Shown: positions 17,361 to 26,364, counted from the stretch's first letter. The stretch is 38,103 nt of DNA from Bacillota bacterium (GCA_023437715.1 JAEZFK010000075.1:1-38103), one strand, 5' to 3'. Notes: a model not told the origin generated them from the letters alone. Translations and numbers: made by a program.

Positions 17361-19628
17361 TTATTGCTCCTCTTCTTTCTTTGTATACAGACTCCGGTAC
17401 TGTCCCGGCGTCATATTTTCCGAGCTTTTAAACCGCCTGGTAAAATTGGACAGATTTCCATATCCTGCTTCCTGTGCAATCTGGGCGATTGGTTTATCCG
17501 AATTTACGAGGCATTCTTTCGTATAGTGCAGCCTTCTCCCGGAAACCAGTTCCGAGAAGCTCTGGTTTAAGTTCTGTGAAATTATTTTGCTCATATGGCT
17601 GGAAGAATATCCAAAATGTTCCGACATTCCCACAAGGCACATGGATGGATCTCTGTAATTCTCTTCGATATAGTCCTGTATCTGCCTGATCAGCACATTC
17701 TGGGTATCTGCCTTCGACTGCCGTATATCTTCACAAATCCTGGCAAGGGCCTGTCTTAATTTTTTCCCAAACTCTTCCACCGTCCGGAAAGAAGTCAGCC
17801 GGAACAGTTCCTCTTCTTTGATTACAATCCCTCTGCGTTTTACCTCTTTGATCAGCCGGCTCACAATATCGTAACAGCACATCATCGCCATCTGTCCGGG
17901 CAGTTCTTCCAGATTCAGTACTACTTCCTGAACCGCCTTTTCCACTTCCTCCTCTTCCGCCATATCCATACAGCGGTTTAATATCAGGAAGCATTCTGTC
18001 TGATACTGGCTGATTTTCTGGCTGTATACCTCCCCATCTTCCTGATTGGCACCATCCAGCTGGTATTCCTTATAGGGATTCAGCAGCTGGTATTTCACCG
18101 CAGTCAGCGCCTCCAAAAACGACACATGAATCCCCGCAGGATCACGGTAGGTATTTCCCAATGCAACCACACCGTCTTCCCGATTAAACAGACGGGCAAG
18201 ACATTCTTTCACTCTGCTCCGGCTTTCTTCTCCTAATTCCACGCCTCCCACAATTACCGCTATGATTTCATAATCATACATATAAGAGCTGGTTACCGTA
18301 TACCCCTCTCCCAGTTCTGTCTTAAGTCTTCCTTTATTTTCCTTATATACCGCAGCAAAGGATTCTCCTCCGTGTTTTCTTCCGGCAATCAGCGACACAA
18401 AATGCTCCTGTTGTCCCAGCTGCTCACGGAAAACCTTTCCCACAATATCTTCTTCTCTTAAATCCTGCATGCCGTCATGCAGAAGCTCTGTCACAAGACG
18501 TTCTTCCACCAAAGGCCACTGACTCTCAATCTCTTTTGCCAAAGACTCCCGGACCGAATTCACCGAATCATACTGCCCCCTGATATAATCCAGTTCATTC
18601 TTTTGGGTAACGGGCTCATCCCCTTTTTTCATGTACTGTGCCAGCTGGTGAATCGGCTTATAATAATAGTACGCCACATAGATTGCCGTCACGCAGCCAA
18701 GCAGGAGAAACGCCAGCACCCCCACAATCAGCGGACTGTTACTGGTCAAAACACTGGCCAGCAGATTGGGCATATCCACAGTACTGACCAGAATCATGGG
18801 AGGATTACCTAAAGAATACGCCAGCAGCTTCTGTCCCTGAAGTCCTCCGTCCAAAACTCTGCATACTCCCCGTTCTGTACCAAGAACTTCCGATATGTTT
18901 TTCTCCAGGGAGATCTTTTCCCCTTTGGATATGATTTCTTCCCCATCCTGATTTAATACGGTGATTCCCCTGGTATACTCTCCGGAAGAAGTTGCCAAAT
19001 CCAGCTTCAGCTTGGACTCCTGCAATTCCATTACCACCCATGCATTCAAATGACTGGAATAATTACTGACCGGATAAATAAAAATCATCTGCTGCTGATA
19101 AAATGTACTGTCGCTCTGACGATATTCCTTGGTAATTACATCATATGCAGGCTTTTTCACCGCGTAAAGCCGCTTTAAAAATTCCAGCCCCTGTTCTTTC
19201 TGCATTCGCAGCTGGCTGGACAGAAACCCTTCTTTCTCATACACTCCCCGGGAAGAAAAACACAGATCCCCATCCTGATAAATAAGATAGGCCGAAGTTG
19301 CATAAATATTTTCTCCGCTTTCTCCCCGGAGCAGGTTGATTAACTCAATCTGATTCGGAGTTTCTGTAATCTTCGACACATCCGGTGTCCGAAAACTGAT
19401 CCGGTTTCCCGCCTCCATCAGACGGCCGTTAATGCCTACCAAATCATCTCCCAGGCGCTCCAGGATATTTTTATTATAAGCTAAAATCTCCTTATTTAAA
19501 TTCCGGTACATCACGAACTGAAGGCAGATGGAAAGTACCACCAGAGGCACTATGAAAAAAGAAGCAAAACTCACCAAATATTTATGAAAGATCCCCTTGC
19601 GCACACCGATTTCCCCTTCCCGGCTCAT
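17361..19628 (-). CDS. Membrane-bound AraC/YesN-type transcriptional regulator
   Basis: A 755-residue one-component sensor-regulator. TM1 covers about residues 17-40. An extracellular sensing region of about 250 residues follows, then TM2 at about 299-320, a long cytoplasmic helical part, and a C-terminal AraC double helix-turn-helix (about 655-755; MSEHFGYSSSHMSKII and IAQEAGYGNLSNFTRRFK). Proteins of this shape usually sense an external sugar or the loaded binding protein and activate the neighbouring CUT1 operon. It lies 255 bp upstream of that operon on the same strand. GGAG lies 8 nt before the chosen ATG; a GTG eight codons in is an alternative start. Confidence 0.92.
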   Translation of the reverse strand: MSREGEIGVRKGIFHKYLVSFASFFIVPLVVLSICLQFVMYRNLNKEILAYNKNILERLGDDLVGINGRLMEAGNRISFRTPDVSKITETPNQIELINLLRGESGENIYATSAYLIYQDGDLCFSSRGVYEKEGFLSSQLRMQKEQGLEFLKRLYAVKKPAYDVITKEYRQSDSTFYQQQMIFIYPVSNYSSHLNAWVVMELQESKLKLDLATSSGEYTRGITVLNQDGEEIISKGEKISLEKNISEVLGTERGVCRVLDGGLQGQKLLAYSLGNPPMILVSTVDMPNLLASVLTSNSPLIVGVLAFLLLGCVTAIYVAYYYYKPIHQLAQYMKKGDEPVTQKNELDYIRGQYDSVNSVRESLAKEIESQWPLVEERLVTELLHDGMQDLREEDIVGKVFREQLGQQEHFVSLIAGRKHGGESFAAVYKENKGRLKTELGEGYTVTSSYMYDYEIIAVIVGGVELGEESRSRVKECLARLFNREDGVVALGNTYRDPAGIHVSFLEALTAVKYQLLNPYKEYQLDGANQEDGEVYSQKISQYQTECFLILNRCMDMAEEEEVEKAVQEVVLNLEELPGQMAMMCCYDIVSRLIKEVKRRGIVIKEEELFRLTSFRTVEEFGKKLRQALARICEDIRQSKADTQNVLIRQIQDYIEENYRDPSMCLVGMSEHFGYSSSHMSKIISQNLNQSFSELVSGRRLHYTKECLVNSDKPIAQIAQEAGYGNLSNFTRRFKSSENMTPGQYRSLYTKKEEEQ

Positions 19629-19741
19629 TTCCCATTCTCCAAGCTTTTTTAATTATACCTTCTTTCTTCTGATTCTTCAACATTTATACAAAGTCTCGAA
19701 CTTTCATAAGTCACTGTAACCGCTGATTTTTATGCATACCA

Positions 19742-19770
19742 TTGTAATTTTCTCTCATTTGTTATATCAT
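19742..19770 (+). promoter_or_regulatory. Promoter of the threonine-aldolase-family gene
   Basis: TTGTAA (19742-19747), 17 nt, TATCAT (19765-19770), 32 bp before the ATG at 19803. It lies in the divergent gap between the AraC-type gene and this gene. Confidence 0.55.
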
Positions 19771-19802
19771 ACATTGAGGAAATACAACAAGGAGGACTCT
19801 TT

Positions 19803-20825
19803 ATGTACAGCTTTAATAACGATTACAGCGAAGGCGCTCATCCAAAAATACTGGAAGCCATGATAAATGCCAACTTAACCCAGAATACCGGATACGGACT
19901 TGACGTCCACTGTCTCCGGGCCGCAGAGCTCATCAGGCAGGAAATCCGCCGTGACGACGCAGATATTCACTTTATTACCGGCGGCACCCAGACCAATTTA
20001 ATCACCATCGGCACAGCCCTTCGTCCATGGCAGGCGGTCATCGCCACAGATAAGGGCCACGTCAATGTTCACGAAACAGGAGCCATTGAAGCCACGGGCC
20101 ACAAGGTTTTAGCCATGCCCTCCCCAGACGGAAAGCTGACTCCCGCCCTCATCCGGAAAGCCCTGGACTGCCATACCGACGAACACATGGTTCAGCCTAA
20201 AATGGTATACATTTCAAACTCAACGGAAATCGGAACTCAGTACACCAAGGCAGAGCTGGAAGCGATCCACCACATCTGCCGCCAGAAGGATTTATACTTA
20301 TTCCTGGACGGCGCACGCCTGGGTTCTGCTCTCACAAGTAAGGAAAATGACTTAACTCTGGAGGACATTGCCCGGCTGACCGACGTCTTCTATATCGGCG
20401 GCACCAAAAACGGAGCCTTATTCGGAGAAGCCCTTGTCATCTGCCACCCGGACTTAAAGCCTGACTTCCGCTACATGGTCAAGCAGCGGGGCGCCATGAT
20501 GGCCAAAGGCTGGCTTCTGGGCATCCAGTTTGAAGAATTATTCCAGGACAACCTCTTCTATGACCTGGCCGCCCACGCCAATGAAATGGCCTCCATCCTC
20601 AGAAAAGGAATTGAAGCCTGCGGATTTTCTTTTTATTCCGCTTCTTCCACAAACCAGCTCTTCCCCGTCTTTCCTGATCCCATCCTTGAAAAGCTGAGAG
20701 AAGATTTCCTTTTCTCCGTTCAGGAAAAGGTTGATGACAGCCACACCGCAATCCGCCTTGTCACCTCCTGGGCAACCAGCGAAGAAGAATGCCGCAGGTT
20801 TGTGAAAGTTCTGGAAAGCTGCTGA
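19803..20825 (+). CDS. Threonine aldolase family PLP enzyme (beta-eliminating lyase fold)
   Basis: A 340-residue fold-type-I PLP enzyme. PLP would be held by K202 in YIGGTKNGALFGEAL; the cofactor-binding Asp lies in LFLDGARLGSAL, and GGTQTN near residue 60 contacts phosphate. This matches low-specificity L-threonine aldolases (threonine to glycine plus acetaldehyde), although the family also includes tryptophanase-like and other lyases. CAAGGAGGACTCTTT precedes the ATG. It is a single-gene unit with its own promoter and a strong terminator. Confidence 0.88.
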   Translation: MYSFNNDYSEGAHPKILEAMINANLTQNTGYGLDVHCLRAAELIRQEIRRDDADIHFITGGTQTNLITIGTALRPWQAVIATDKGHVNVHETGAIEATGHKVLAMPSPDGKLTPALIRKALDCHTDEHMVQPKMVYISNSTEIGTQYTKAELEAIHHICRQKDLYLFLDGARLGSALTSKENDLTLEDIARLTDVFYIGGTKNGALFGEALVICHPDLKPDFRYMVKQRGAMMAKGWLLGIQFEELFQDNLFYDLAAHANEMASILRKGIEACGFSFYSASSTNQLFPVFPDPILEKLREDFLFSVQEKVDDSHTAIRLVTSWATSEEECRRFVKVLESC

Positions 20826-20833
20826 TAAATAAA

Positions 20834-20883
20834 AGCGCCGCTCCTGACATGAAATCAAACATTTCATATCATTGAGCGGCGCT
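20834..20883. terminator. Bidirectional terminator between the aldolase gene and ctpA
   Basis: AGCGCCGCTC (20834-20843) pairs perfectly with GAGCGGCGCT (20874-20883). It is followed by CCTTTTTT on plus and by TTTTATTTA on minus, so it serves both convergent genes. Confidence 0.9.
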
Positions 20884-20905
20884 CCTTTTTTCTGCAGCAT
20901 CAGCC

Positions 20906-22201
20906 TCATTTATTCAGCGTTTTCAATGCCTCACTGAGCTGATTATCTTCCTCATGCTTTATGGTTACCTTTGTCTTCAAATCCGCATTCAGTTCCACAG
21001 GAACATCCGGTTCCAGCCCTTTTCCATGAAGGTCAAAGCCGCTGGGCGTATAATAATGCGCTACCGTCATCTTGATGGCCGTCCCGTTATCAAGAGGAAA
21101 CAGTGTCTGGACAATCCCCTTTCCAAAGGTTTTTGTCCCTACCAGCTTTGCCTTATCATAGGCCTTCAAGGCCCCGGAAAATACCTCTGATGCGCTGGCT
21201 GACTGGCCGTTGACCAAAACCGCCAAAGGAACATCCACCTCATGGCCGTCGGAGGCGTAATACTGCTCTCCCTCTCCATTCTTATCCGCCATGTAAACGA
21301 GAAGCGTCTTGTTCTTCTTTTTCCTCACCAGATTGGGATCTCCCTCAATGACCAGATCATCGGGAAGAATGTAATCCAGCATGGAAACAACCGCATCCAC
21401 AACTCCGCCGGGGTTATTTCTCAAATCCACCACCATTTTTTCCATTCCCTGTTTTTCCAGATCGTCAATGGCGCTCTTAAACTGATCCGCAGTTACCGTA
21501 TCGAACTGGCTGACGGAAATATATCCCACATGGTCTGCCAGCATTTCATGCTCTACCGTAGGAACCGTGATCTGACGGCGTTCCATGGTCATATCGATAT
21601 AATCTCCCGCATCCTCACGCAAAACCGTGATAGTCACCGGGCTTCCTTCCTTGCCCTTGATATGATCCTTTACCACCAGCTCCAAGTCCATGCCGGTCAC
21701 TTCCGTGTCTCCCACCTTATAGATCATATCTCCGGGCAGAATTCCTGCCTCTGCTCCAGGGGTTCCTTCAAAAACCTTAGTCACCGTAATAATTCCTGTA
21801 GTGGCGCTCTGGCTGACCATGACGCCGATCCCGCAATATTCTCCTGATGTATCCTCCATCAGCTTCTCATACTCGTCCTTGGTATAGTAAACCGTATAAG
21901 GGTCCTCCAACCCATACAGCATCCCTTTATATATCCAATCCTCCACATTTCCCATATCCTCGTCAAAGAGGTAATACTTATCGATCACTCCCTGGATGGT
22001 CTGGATTTTGGAGGCGATCCTGTTTAAGTCTAGGTTTCCTTCCTGATTCTCCGCCTGAACGGATTCGGCTGTCTGCCCTTTCCCGGCGGCCCTTCCGATC
22101 ATAAGAATTCCCAAAGACATACCCACAATGACAAGACCTGCAAATGTGGTCAAAAGCGCTCCGACCAGAGCACCTTTCCAAAATTTATTTCTGCTTTCCA
22201 C
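20906..22201 (-). CDS. S41 family carboxyl-terminal processing peptidase
   Basis: A 431-residue protein. An N-terminal membrane anchor (LVGALLTTFAGLVIVG) is followed by a PDZ domain (GIGVMVSQSA to VLREDAG) and the S41 catalytic domain. The Ser/Lys dyad is S336 in NGQSASASE and K361 in GTKTFGKG, 25 residues apart as in Bacillus CtpB. It starts at GTG, supported by AGGAG 7 nt upstream. It acts at the outer face of the membrane and is the last gene of the ftsE-ftsX-hydrolase operon. Its substrate is not known; in this setting it may process a cell-wall hydrolase or division protein. Confidence 0.93.
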   Translation of the reverse strand: MESRNKFWKGALVGALLTTFAGLVIVGMSLGILMIGRAAGKGQTAESVQAENQEGNLDLNRIASKIQTIQGVIDKYYLFDEDMGNVEDWIYKGMLYGLEDPYTVYYTKDEYEKLMEDTSGEYCGIGVMVSQSATTGIITVTKVFEGTPGAEAGILPGDMIYKVGDTEVTGMDLELVVKDHIKGKEGSPVTITVLREDAGDYIDMTMERRQITVPTVEHEMLADHVGYISVSQFDTVTADQFKSAIDDLEKQGMEKMVVDLRNNPGGVVDAVVSMLDYILPDDLVIEGDPNLVRKKKNKTLLVYMADKNGEGEQYYASDGHEVDVPLAVLVNGQSASASEVFSGALKAYDKAKLVGTKTFGKGIVQTLFPLDNGTAIKMTVAHYYTPSGFDLHGKGLEPDVPVELNADLKTKVTIKHEEDNQLSEALKTLNK

Positions 22202-22223
22202 TGTTATTCTCCTATCTAGCTCC

Positions 22224-23052
22224 TTATGGGCTAACGTATTTCGCCGGATTTACATAGCTGCCATTTACCCTGATGCCAAAATGTAAATGGGGCCCTGTTG
22301 AGTACCCGGTAGAACCCACCTTTGCAATTACCTGCCCGGACGACACATCCTGTCCGGCTGATACCAAAAGCTCCGAACAATGCATGTAAACGGTATAGAC
22401 GCCCCCTCCATGATGAATCATGATATAGTTACCGGCAGAATAACTGTATGTAGATATGGTCACCGTGCCGGAGACTCCCGGTCCCCGAAGTTTGACGTAA
22501 TCCTGCCTGAGGATGGGCAGGGCCATATAAATTTAATATTCCCTATCCCCACCGTATTATACGTTTTTCCAGCCTGTTGGGCTGATTTCCGGGCCTCTTC
22601 CATAGCCTTTATCCGCTGTTCCTGGGCCGCTATGTCTTTTTCCAGCTCTGATAAGCTTCCCTGGCTCTGGCATAGCCCTCCAGCATTTTCCTATCATATG
22701 CGGCAATGCTCCTGATATATTCCGCCCGGTTAAAAAGCTGGGTGAGATCGGCTGACTTAAATGACAAGTCAAGATAATTCGTCTCACCCTTTTCATACAT
22801 ATATTGAATTCTCAGCTTCATATTCCGGTACTGGCGCTGCTCGGTTTCCTCAGCAGCTTTCAGCTCTTCCTCCGCAGCTTCCAGTTCCTTTAAGGATTCC
22901 TCAATTTCTTTCTTTTCATTTTCCAGAGAGCCAGCCTTTTTCTTTGCTTCATCCACATCATTTTTTGTACCATAGGAAAGAAATATACATGACAACGCTA
23001 TCACGCAGCTTAAACCTGCTGCAAGCAGCCCTTTTCCAGTTCTCATGGACAT
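22224..23052 (-). pseudogene. Broken EnvC/PcsB-like murein hydrolase activator (M23 domain)
   Basis: The reading is in three pieces. The first has a signal peptide and coiled coil to ARAREAYQ, then stops at 22630 after a one-base shift near 22648. The second frame continues the coil (ELEKDIAAQEQRIKAMEEA) and opens the M23 fold (WPCPSSGRITSNFGDRESPA). Near 22465 a deletion with frame loss joins this to GTVTISTYSYSAGNY in the third frame, which runs to GPHLHFGIRV and the end. The HxxxD zinc-ligand segment between GDRESPA and GTV is missing; the HLH ligand remains. The coiled coil is also shorter than usual. Genes at this place normally encode the periplasmic hydrolase partner of FtsEX. As read here it cannot make an active enzyme. 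Confidence 0.85.
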
Positions 23053-23058
23053 CCCCTC

Positions 23059-23967
23059 TTATACCTTTAAATGTTTCCGAATGGTGAAAAAGCTTACGAA
23101 AAAGCCGATTCCCACCCCAAGAGCCAAAGCTGTCGCCGCCATATAGGGAAATATGGCCTCTACCGGAAGAAACTGGAACAGCCCTGATAAAATGCTGAAT
23201 TTGGTAACCACATATTCCACAGTAGATTTATAGAGAAAATAAATGGCAATTAAGGGGATGAACGCTCCCGCCAGCCCGATGATGATGCCCTCCACCACAA
23301 AGGGGGCACGAATCATATAGTTGGTGGCTCCGATCAGCTTCATGATCTGATTTTCATTTTTCCGGAAAGCCGCAGCCACGGAAATGGTATTGCTTATGAG
23401 GAAAACAGCCACTGCCAGCAAAACGCCGATAATCAGCATGGAAAGCACGCCGATGACCTTGCTTAAGCTGTTCATTCCCTCTGCGGCGGTCTTCGAATAG
23501 TTTACTTTCCTGACTCCTTCAATTCCTTTCAGCCAGTCCACCACCTGGTCCTGATCTGCCAGATCCTTTAAGAACACCGTATAAGAGGCGGAATTTGCCA
23601 GAGGGTTATCTTCTTCAAAGCCTTCTGCCAGATCCTGCATATCGCCGAAGTATTCCTTCTTCGCCTCTGCCCACGCCTCTTCGGCGGAGGTGAACTTCAC
23701 TTCCTTCACATCTTCTCTGGCCTTGATCTGGTTGCCGATTTCCGTAATCTTGTTTTTGTCCAGTCCATCATCAAAAAATACCGTGATCCCTACGGTGCTT
23801 TCCGTATTTTTAATAACGTACTGCACATTTATGACAATGGAGAAAAACAGGCAGAACAGAAAAATGCAGGCGGAAACCGTTGCAATGGAAGCCAGGGAAA
23901 ATAAAATGTTCCTGCATATATTATTTACACCCTGTTTCAGGCAATACCAAAATGTACTAATTCTCAT
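23059..23967 (-). CDS. ftsX: Cell division protein FtsX
   Basis: A 302-residue membrane subunit of the FtsEX complex. TM1 (ILFSLASIATVSACIFLFC) precedes an extracellular loop domain of about 120 residues that in other bacteria contacts the murein hydrolase. Three more helices follow (LSMLIIGVLLAVAVFLI, then two near the C-terminus). I start at MRISTFWYCL (23967), which overlaps the ftsE stop by 11 bp. FtsEX uses ATP to switch on a PcsB/EnvC-type hydrolase; here that partner gene, next in the operon, is broken. Confidence 0.94.
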   Translation of the reverse strand: MRISTFWYCLKQGVNNICRNILFSLASIATVSACIFLFCLFFSIVINVQYVIKNTESTVGITVFFDDGLDKNKITEIGNQIKAREDVKEVKFTSAEEAWAEAKKEYFGDMQDLAEGFEEDNPLANSASYTVFLKDLADQDQVVDWLKGIEGVRKVNYSKTAAEGMNSLSKVIGVLSMLIIGVLLAVAVFLISNTISVAAAFRKNENQIMKLIGATNYMIRAPFVVEGIIIGLAGAFIPLIAIYFLYKSTVEYVVTKFSILSGLFQFLPVEAIFPYMAATALALGVGIGFFVSFFTIRKHLKV

Positions 23968-24643
23968 ATGTATAACCGCCCTTTTTCGCATCGCTGACGA
24001 TGGTCCCGCGATCCATCACAACAACTCGTTTCTTCATTCTGTCCACGATTTCCTGGCTGTGAGTGACTACGATTACCGTGGTTCCCAGCTTGTTGATCTC
24101 ACTTAAAAGCCTCATGATCTCCATGGAATTGTGCCCGTCTAAATTTCCGGTGGGCTCATCCGCCAAAAGAATTTCCGGCCGGTTGATCAGTGCTCTGGCT
24201 ATCGCCACCCGCTGCTGCTCTCCGCCGGATAACTGCTGTGGAAAGAACTTGTATTTTGAAGAAAGTCCCACCATCTTCAGCATGGCAGGAACCGACTCTT
24301 TGATATTTCTTGTTGACGCGCCGATGACACGTTGGGCAAAGGCCACGTTTTCATATACGTTTCGGTCCTTTAACAGACGGAAGTCCTGAAAAACCATGCC
24401 CAGCTTTCTGCGGTATTTGGGAACAAACCTTCTTGGCATCTTGCCTAGGTTCATGTCGTTTACGACAATTTTGCCGGAGGTTGGTTCCACTTCCTTTAGC
24501 AGCATCTTTAATAGGGTGGATTTTCCGGAACCGCTGCGTCCGATGATGAAAACAAACTCACCGTCTTCTATGGTCATGGTAATATCCCGCAGGGCTTTGT
24601 TCCCTGTCTCATAGGTTTTACTTACATTCCAAAATTCAATCAT
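23957..24643 (-). CDS. ftsE: Cell division ATP-binding protein FtsE
   Basis: A 228-residue ABC ATPase: Walker A GRSGSGKST, signature LSGGEQQRVAIARAL, Walker B ILLADEPTGNLD, and the switch His in VVTHSQE. It pairs with FtsX in the membrane-bound divisome complex. CAGAGGAAAAAA precedes the ATG. It is first in the operon, and directly upstream is the 108-bp repeat array, so any promoter must lie within or beyond that array. Confidence 0.95.
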   Translation of the reverse strand: MIEFWNVSKTYETGNKALRDITMTIEDGEFVFIIGRSGSGKSTLLKMLLKEVEPTSGKIVVNDMNLGKMPRRFVPKYRRKLGMVFQDFRLLKDRNVYENVAFAQRVIGASTRNIKESVPAMLKMVGLSSKYKFFPQQLSGGEQQRVAIARALINRPEILLADEPTGNLDGHNSMEIMRLLSEINKLGTTVIVVTHSQEIVDRMKKRVVVMDRGTIVSDAKKGGYTYEN

Positions 24644-24679
24644 TTTTTTCCTCTGAATGGTTATAGGTTTTTACGTTTG

Positions 24680-25190
24680 GTACAGGCCGCCAGTCGCCAG
24701 GCCGCAGTTCAAACCTCGATTCCGCTTTGCTCATCTCGGTTACGGGCTTCGTGCTATGGAAAGAATCAGCATTATCGCTGCGGTGCGTTGGCACGATGCA
24801 GCCCGCCAAACCGCAGTGCAAACCCGATTCCGCTTCGTTCATCTCGGTTACGGGCTTCGTGCTATGGAAAGAGCCAGCATTACTGCTGCGGTACGCTGGC
24901 ACGATGCAGTCGCCAGGCCGCAGTTCAAACCTCGATTTCGCTTTGCTCATCTCGGTTACGGGCTTCGTGCTATGGAAAGAATCAGCATTACCGCTGCGGT
25001 GCGCTGGCACGATGCAGCCCGCCAGACCGCAGTGCAAACCCGATTCCGCTTCGCTCATCTCGGTTACGGGCTTCGTGCTATGGAAAGAATCAGCATTACT
25101 GCTGCGGTGCGCTGGCACGATGCAGCCCGCCAGACCGCAGTGCAACCTCGATTCCGCTTCGCTCCATCTCGGTTACGGGCTTCGCCCTAT
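24680..25190. repeat. 108-bp tandem repeat array, five imperfect units
   Basis: The anchor ATCTCGGTTACGGGCTTCG recurs at 24733, 24841, 24949, 25057 and 25166, i.e. every 108 bp (last step 109). Units 1 and 3 share one variant (GTTCAAACCTCGATT) and units 2 and 4 another (GTGCAAACCCGATT), so a 216-bp dimer is the higher-order period; unit 5 is mixed. Across each junction is a hairpin (24778-24816, 24886-24923, 24994-25032, 25102-25140): CTGCGGT, gap, CTGGC, loop, GCCAG, ACCGCAG. In hairpin 1 the inner arms read TTGGC and GCCAA, a compensatory change. Since 108 is 36 codons, long open frames appear on both strands; I regard these as non-coding. Confidence 0.9.
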
Positions 25191-25255
25191 GAAAAGAGCC
25201 AGCAATACAGCTGCTTTTGCGCTAGCGCAACGCAGCTGTATCACTGTCTCTTTTC
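25191..25255. terminator. Large nested palindrome at the array end; likely terminator of the CdaR-type gene
   Basis: Arms of 24 nt (25191-25214 and 25232-25255) match at 21 positions. The inner 10 bp (ATACAGCTGC/GCAGCTGTAT) are perfect, and the loop holds a further perfect palindrome TTGCGCTAGCGCAA (25217-25230). On minus it lies 20 bp past the regulator's stop and ends in CTCTTTTC, so it can act as terminator. Its left arm (GAAAAGAGCCAGCAATACAG) is homologous to a segment of every repeat unit (GGAAAGAGCCAGCATTACTG in unit 2). Confidence 0.65.
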
Positions 25256-25275
25256 GCACTGCTCATTGATTAATA

Positions 25276-26364
25276 TTAATAGTCCTGGTTCTCCATATAT
25301 TTCATATATTTTACTACCATAAGCGCAATCTTGAACGTAATCGCATCCTCAAATACCCTCAGATCCAGGCCGGTGCTCTTCTGGAGCTTGTCCAGACGGT
25401 ATACAAGAGTATTCCTGTGGATATAAAGCTGACGGGAAGTCTCGGATACGTTTAAGCTGTTTTCGAAAAACTTATTGATGGTGGTCAGTGTCTCCTCATC
25501 GAAATCGTCGGGAGATTTTCCGTCGAAGATTTCCTTGATGAACATACGGCATAAGGGCAGCGGAAGCTGATAGATCAGACGTCCGATTCCCAGCTTGCTG
25601 TAAGCCACCACATTCTTGTTGCTGTAGAAAATCTTTCCTACATCCATAGCCATCTTGGCTTCCTTATAGGATCTGGAAACTTCTTTGATCTCGCCTACAA
25701 TGGTACCAAAGGCCACATGAACCTGGGTCATGGCTTCTGTATTGAGCATGTCCAGAATGGTGTTGGCCGTCTTCTCCAGCTCCTCGTAGGTCTCGCCTTC
25801 CCGCACTTCCTTTACCAGAATGATGTTCTTCTCATCAACTGCGGTAACAAAATCCTTGGTTTTGGCGGCAAATAAGTTGCGCACCGTCTCCAGCGCATTA
25901 ACATCCTTTTCATGCTGGGTTTCGATGATGAATACGACCCGTTTTATATTTGTCTCAATGTGAAGCTTCTTCGCCCTGTTATAAATATCCACCAAAAGCA
26001 GATTATCAAGCAATAAGTTCTTAATGAAGTTATCCTTGTCAAATCTCTCCTTATAGGCGATTAACAGGCTCTGGACCTGGAAAGCGGCCAGCTTGCCCAC
26101 CATATAAACATCATCGCTTCCTCCTTTGGCAAGGAGGATATATTCCAGCTGGTGCTCATCAAATACCTTGAAAAACTGATATCCCTGAATCACCTGGCTG
26201 TCGGCTGGAGAATCCACAAACGCCAGAATAGAGCTCTCGTAATCTTCGGCATCAGGAAAAGTTGTTGCTAAAACCTTTCCCTCGATATCGCAAATACACA
26301 GATCGATTCTTGTAATCCCCTTTAATCCTTCAATGGTTGTTTGAAGTATTTGATTCGAAATCAT
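25276..26364 (-). CDS. CdaR/PucR-type transcriptional regulator
   Basis: A 362-residue soluble protein. The N-terminal sensing part begins IDLCICDIEGKVLATT, a GGDEF-like middle part covers about residues 130-270, and the C-terminus has the HTH_30 helix-turn-helix (VSETSRQLYIHRNTLVYRLDK). Family members respond to sugar diacids (CdaR) or purine metabolites (PucR); neither ligand can be read here. AGGAGAACATGCC precedes the ATG. It lies between the repeat array and the sugar ATPase gene with terminators on both sides, so it is a single-gene unit, and its target is unknown. Confidence 0.85.
   Translation of the reverse strand: MISNQILQTTIEGLKGITRIDLCICDIEGKVLATTFPDAEDYESSILAFVDSPADSQVIQGYQFFKVFDEHQLEYILLAKGGSDDVYMVGKLAAFQVQSLLIAYKERFDKDNFIKNLLLDNLLLVDIYNRAKKLHIETNIKRVVFIIETQHEKDVNALETVRNLFAAKTKDFVTAVDEKNIILVKEVREGETYEELEKTANTILDMLNTEAMTQVHVAFGTIVGEIKEVSRSYKEAKMAMDVGKIFYSNKNVVAYSKLGIGRLIYQLPLPLCRMFIKEIFDGKSPDDFDEETLTTINKFFENSLNVSETSRQLYIHRNTLVYRLDKLQKSTGLDLRVFEDAITFKIALMVVKYMKYMENQDY

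Noticed and set aside
24680..25190. CRISPR array
   Set aside because: The 108-bp units follow each other without unique spacers, and the whole unit is repeated; no cas gene is near.
24657..25322. Repeat proteins of 169-221 residues in several frames
   Set aside because: They arise because the DNA repeat length is a multiple of three, overlap one another on both strands, lack ribosome sites, and the DNA shows hairpin covariation instead of protein-like conservation.
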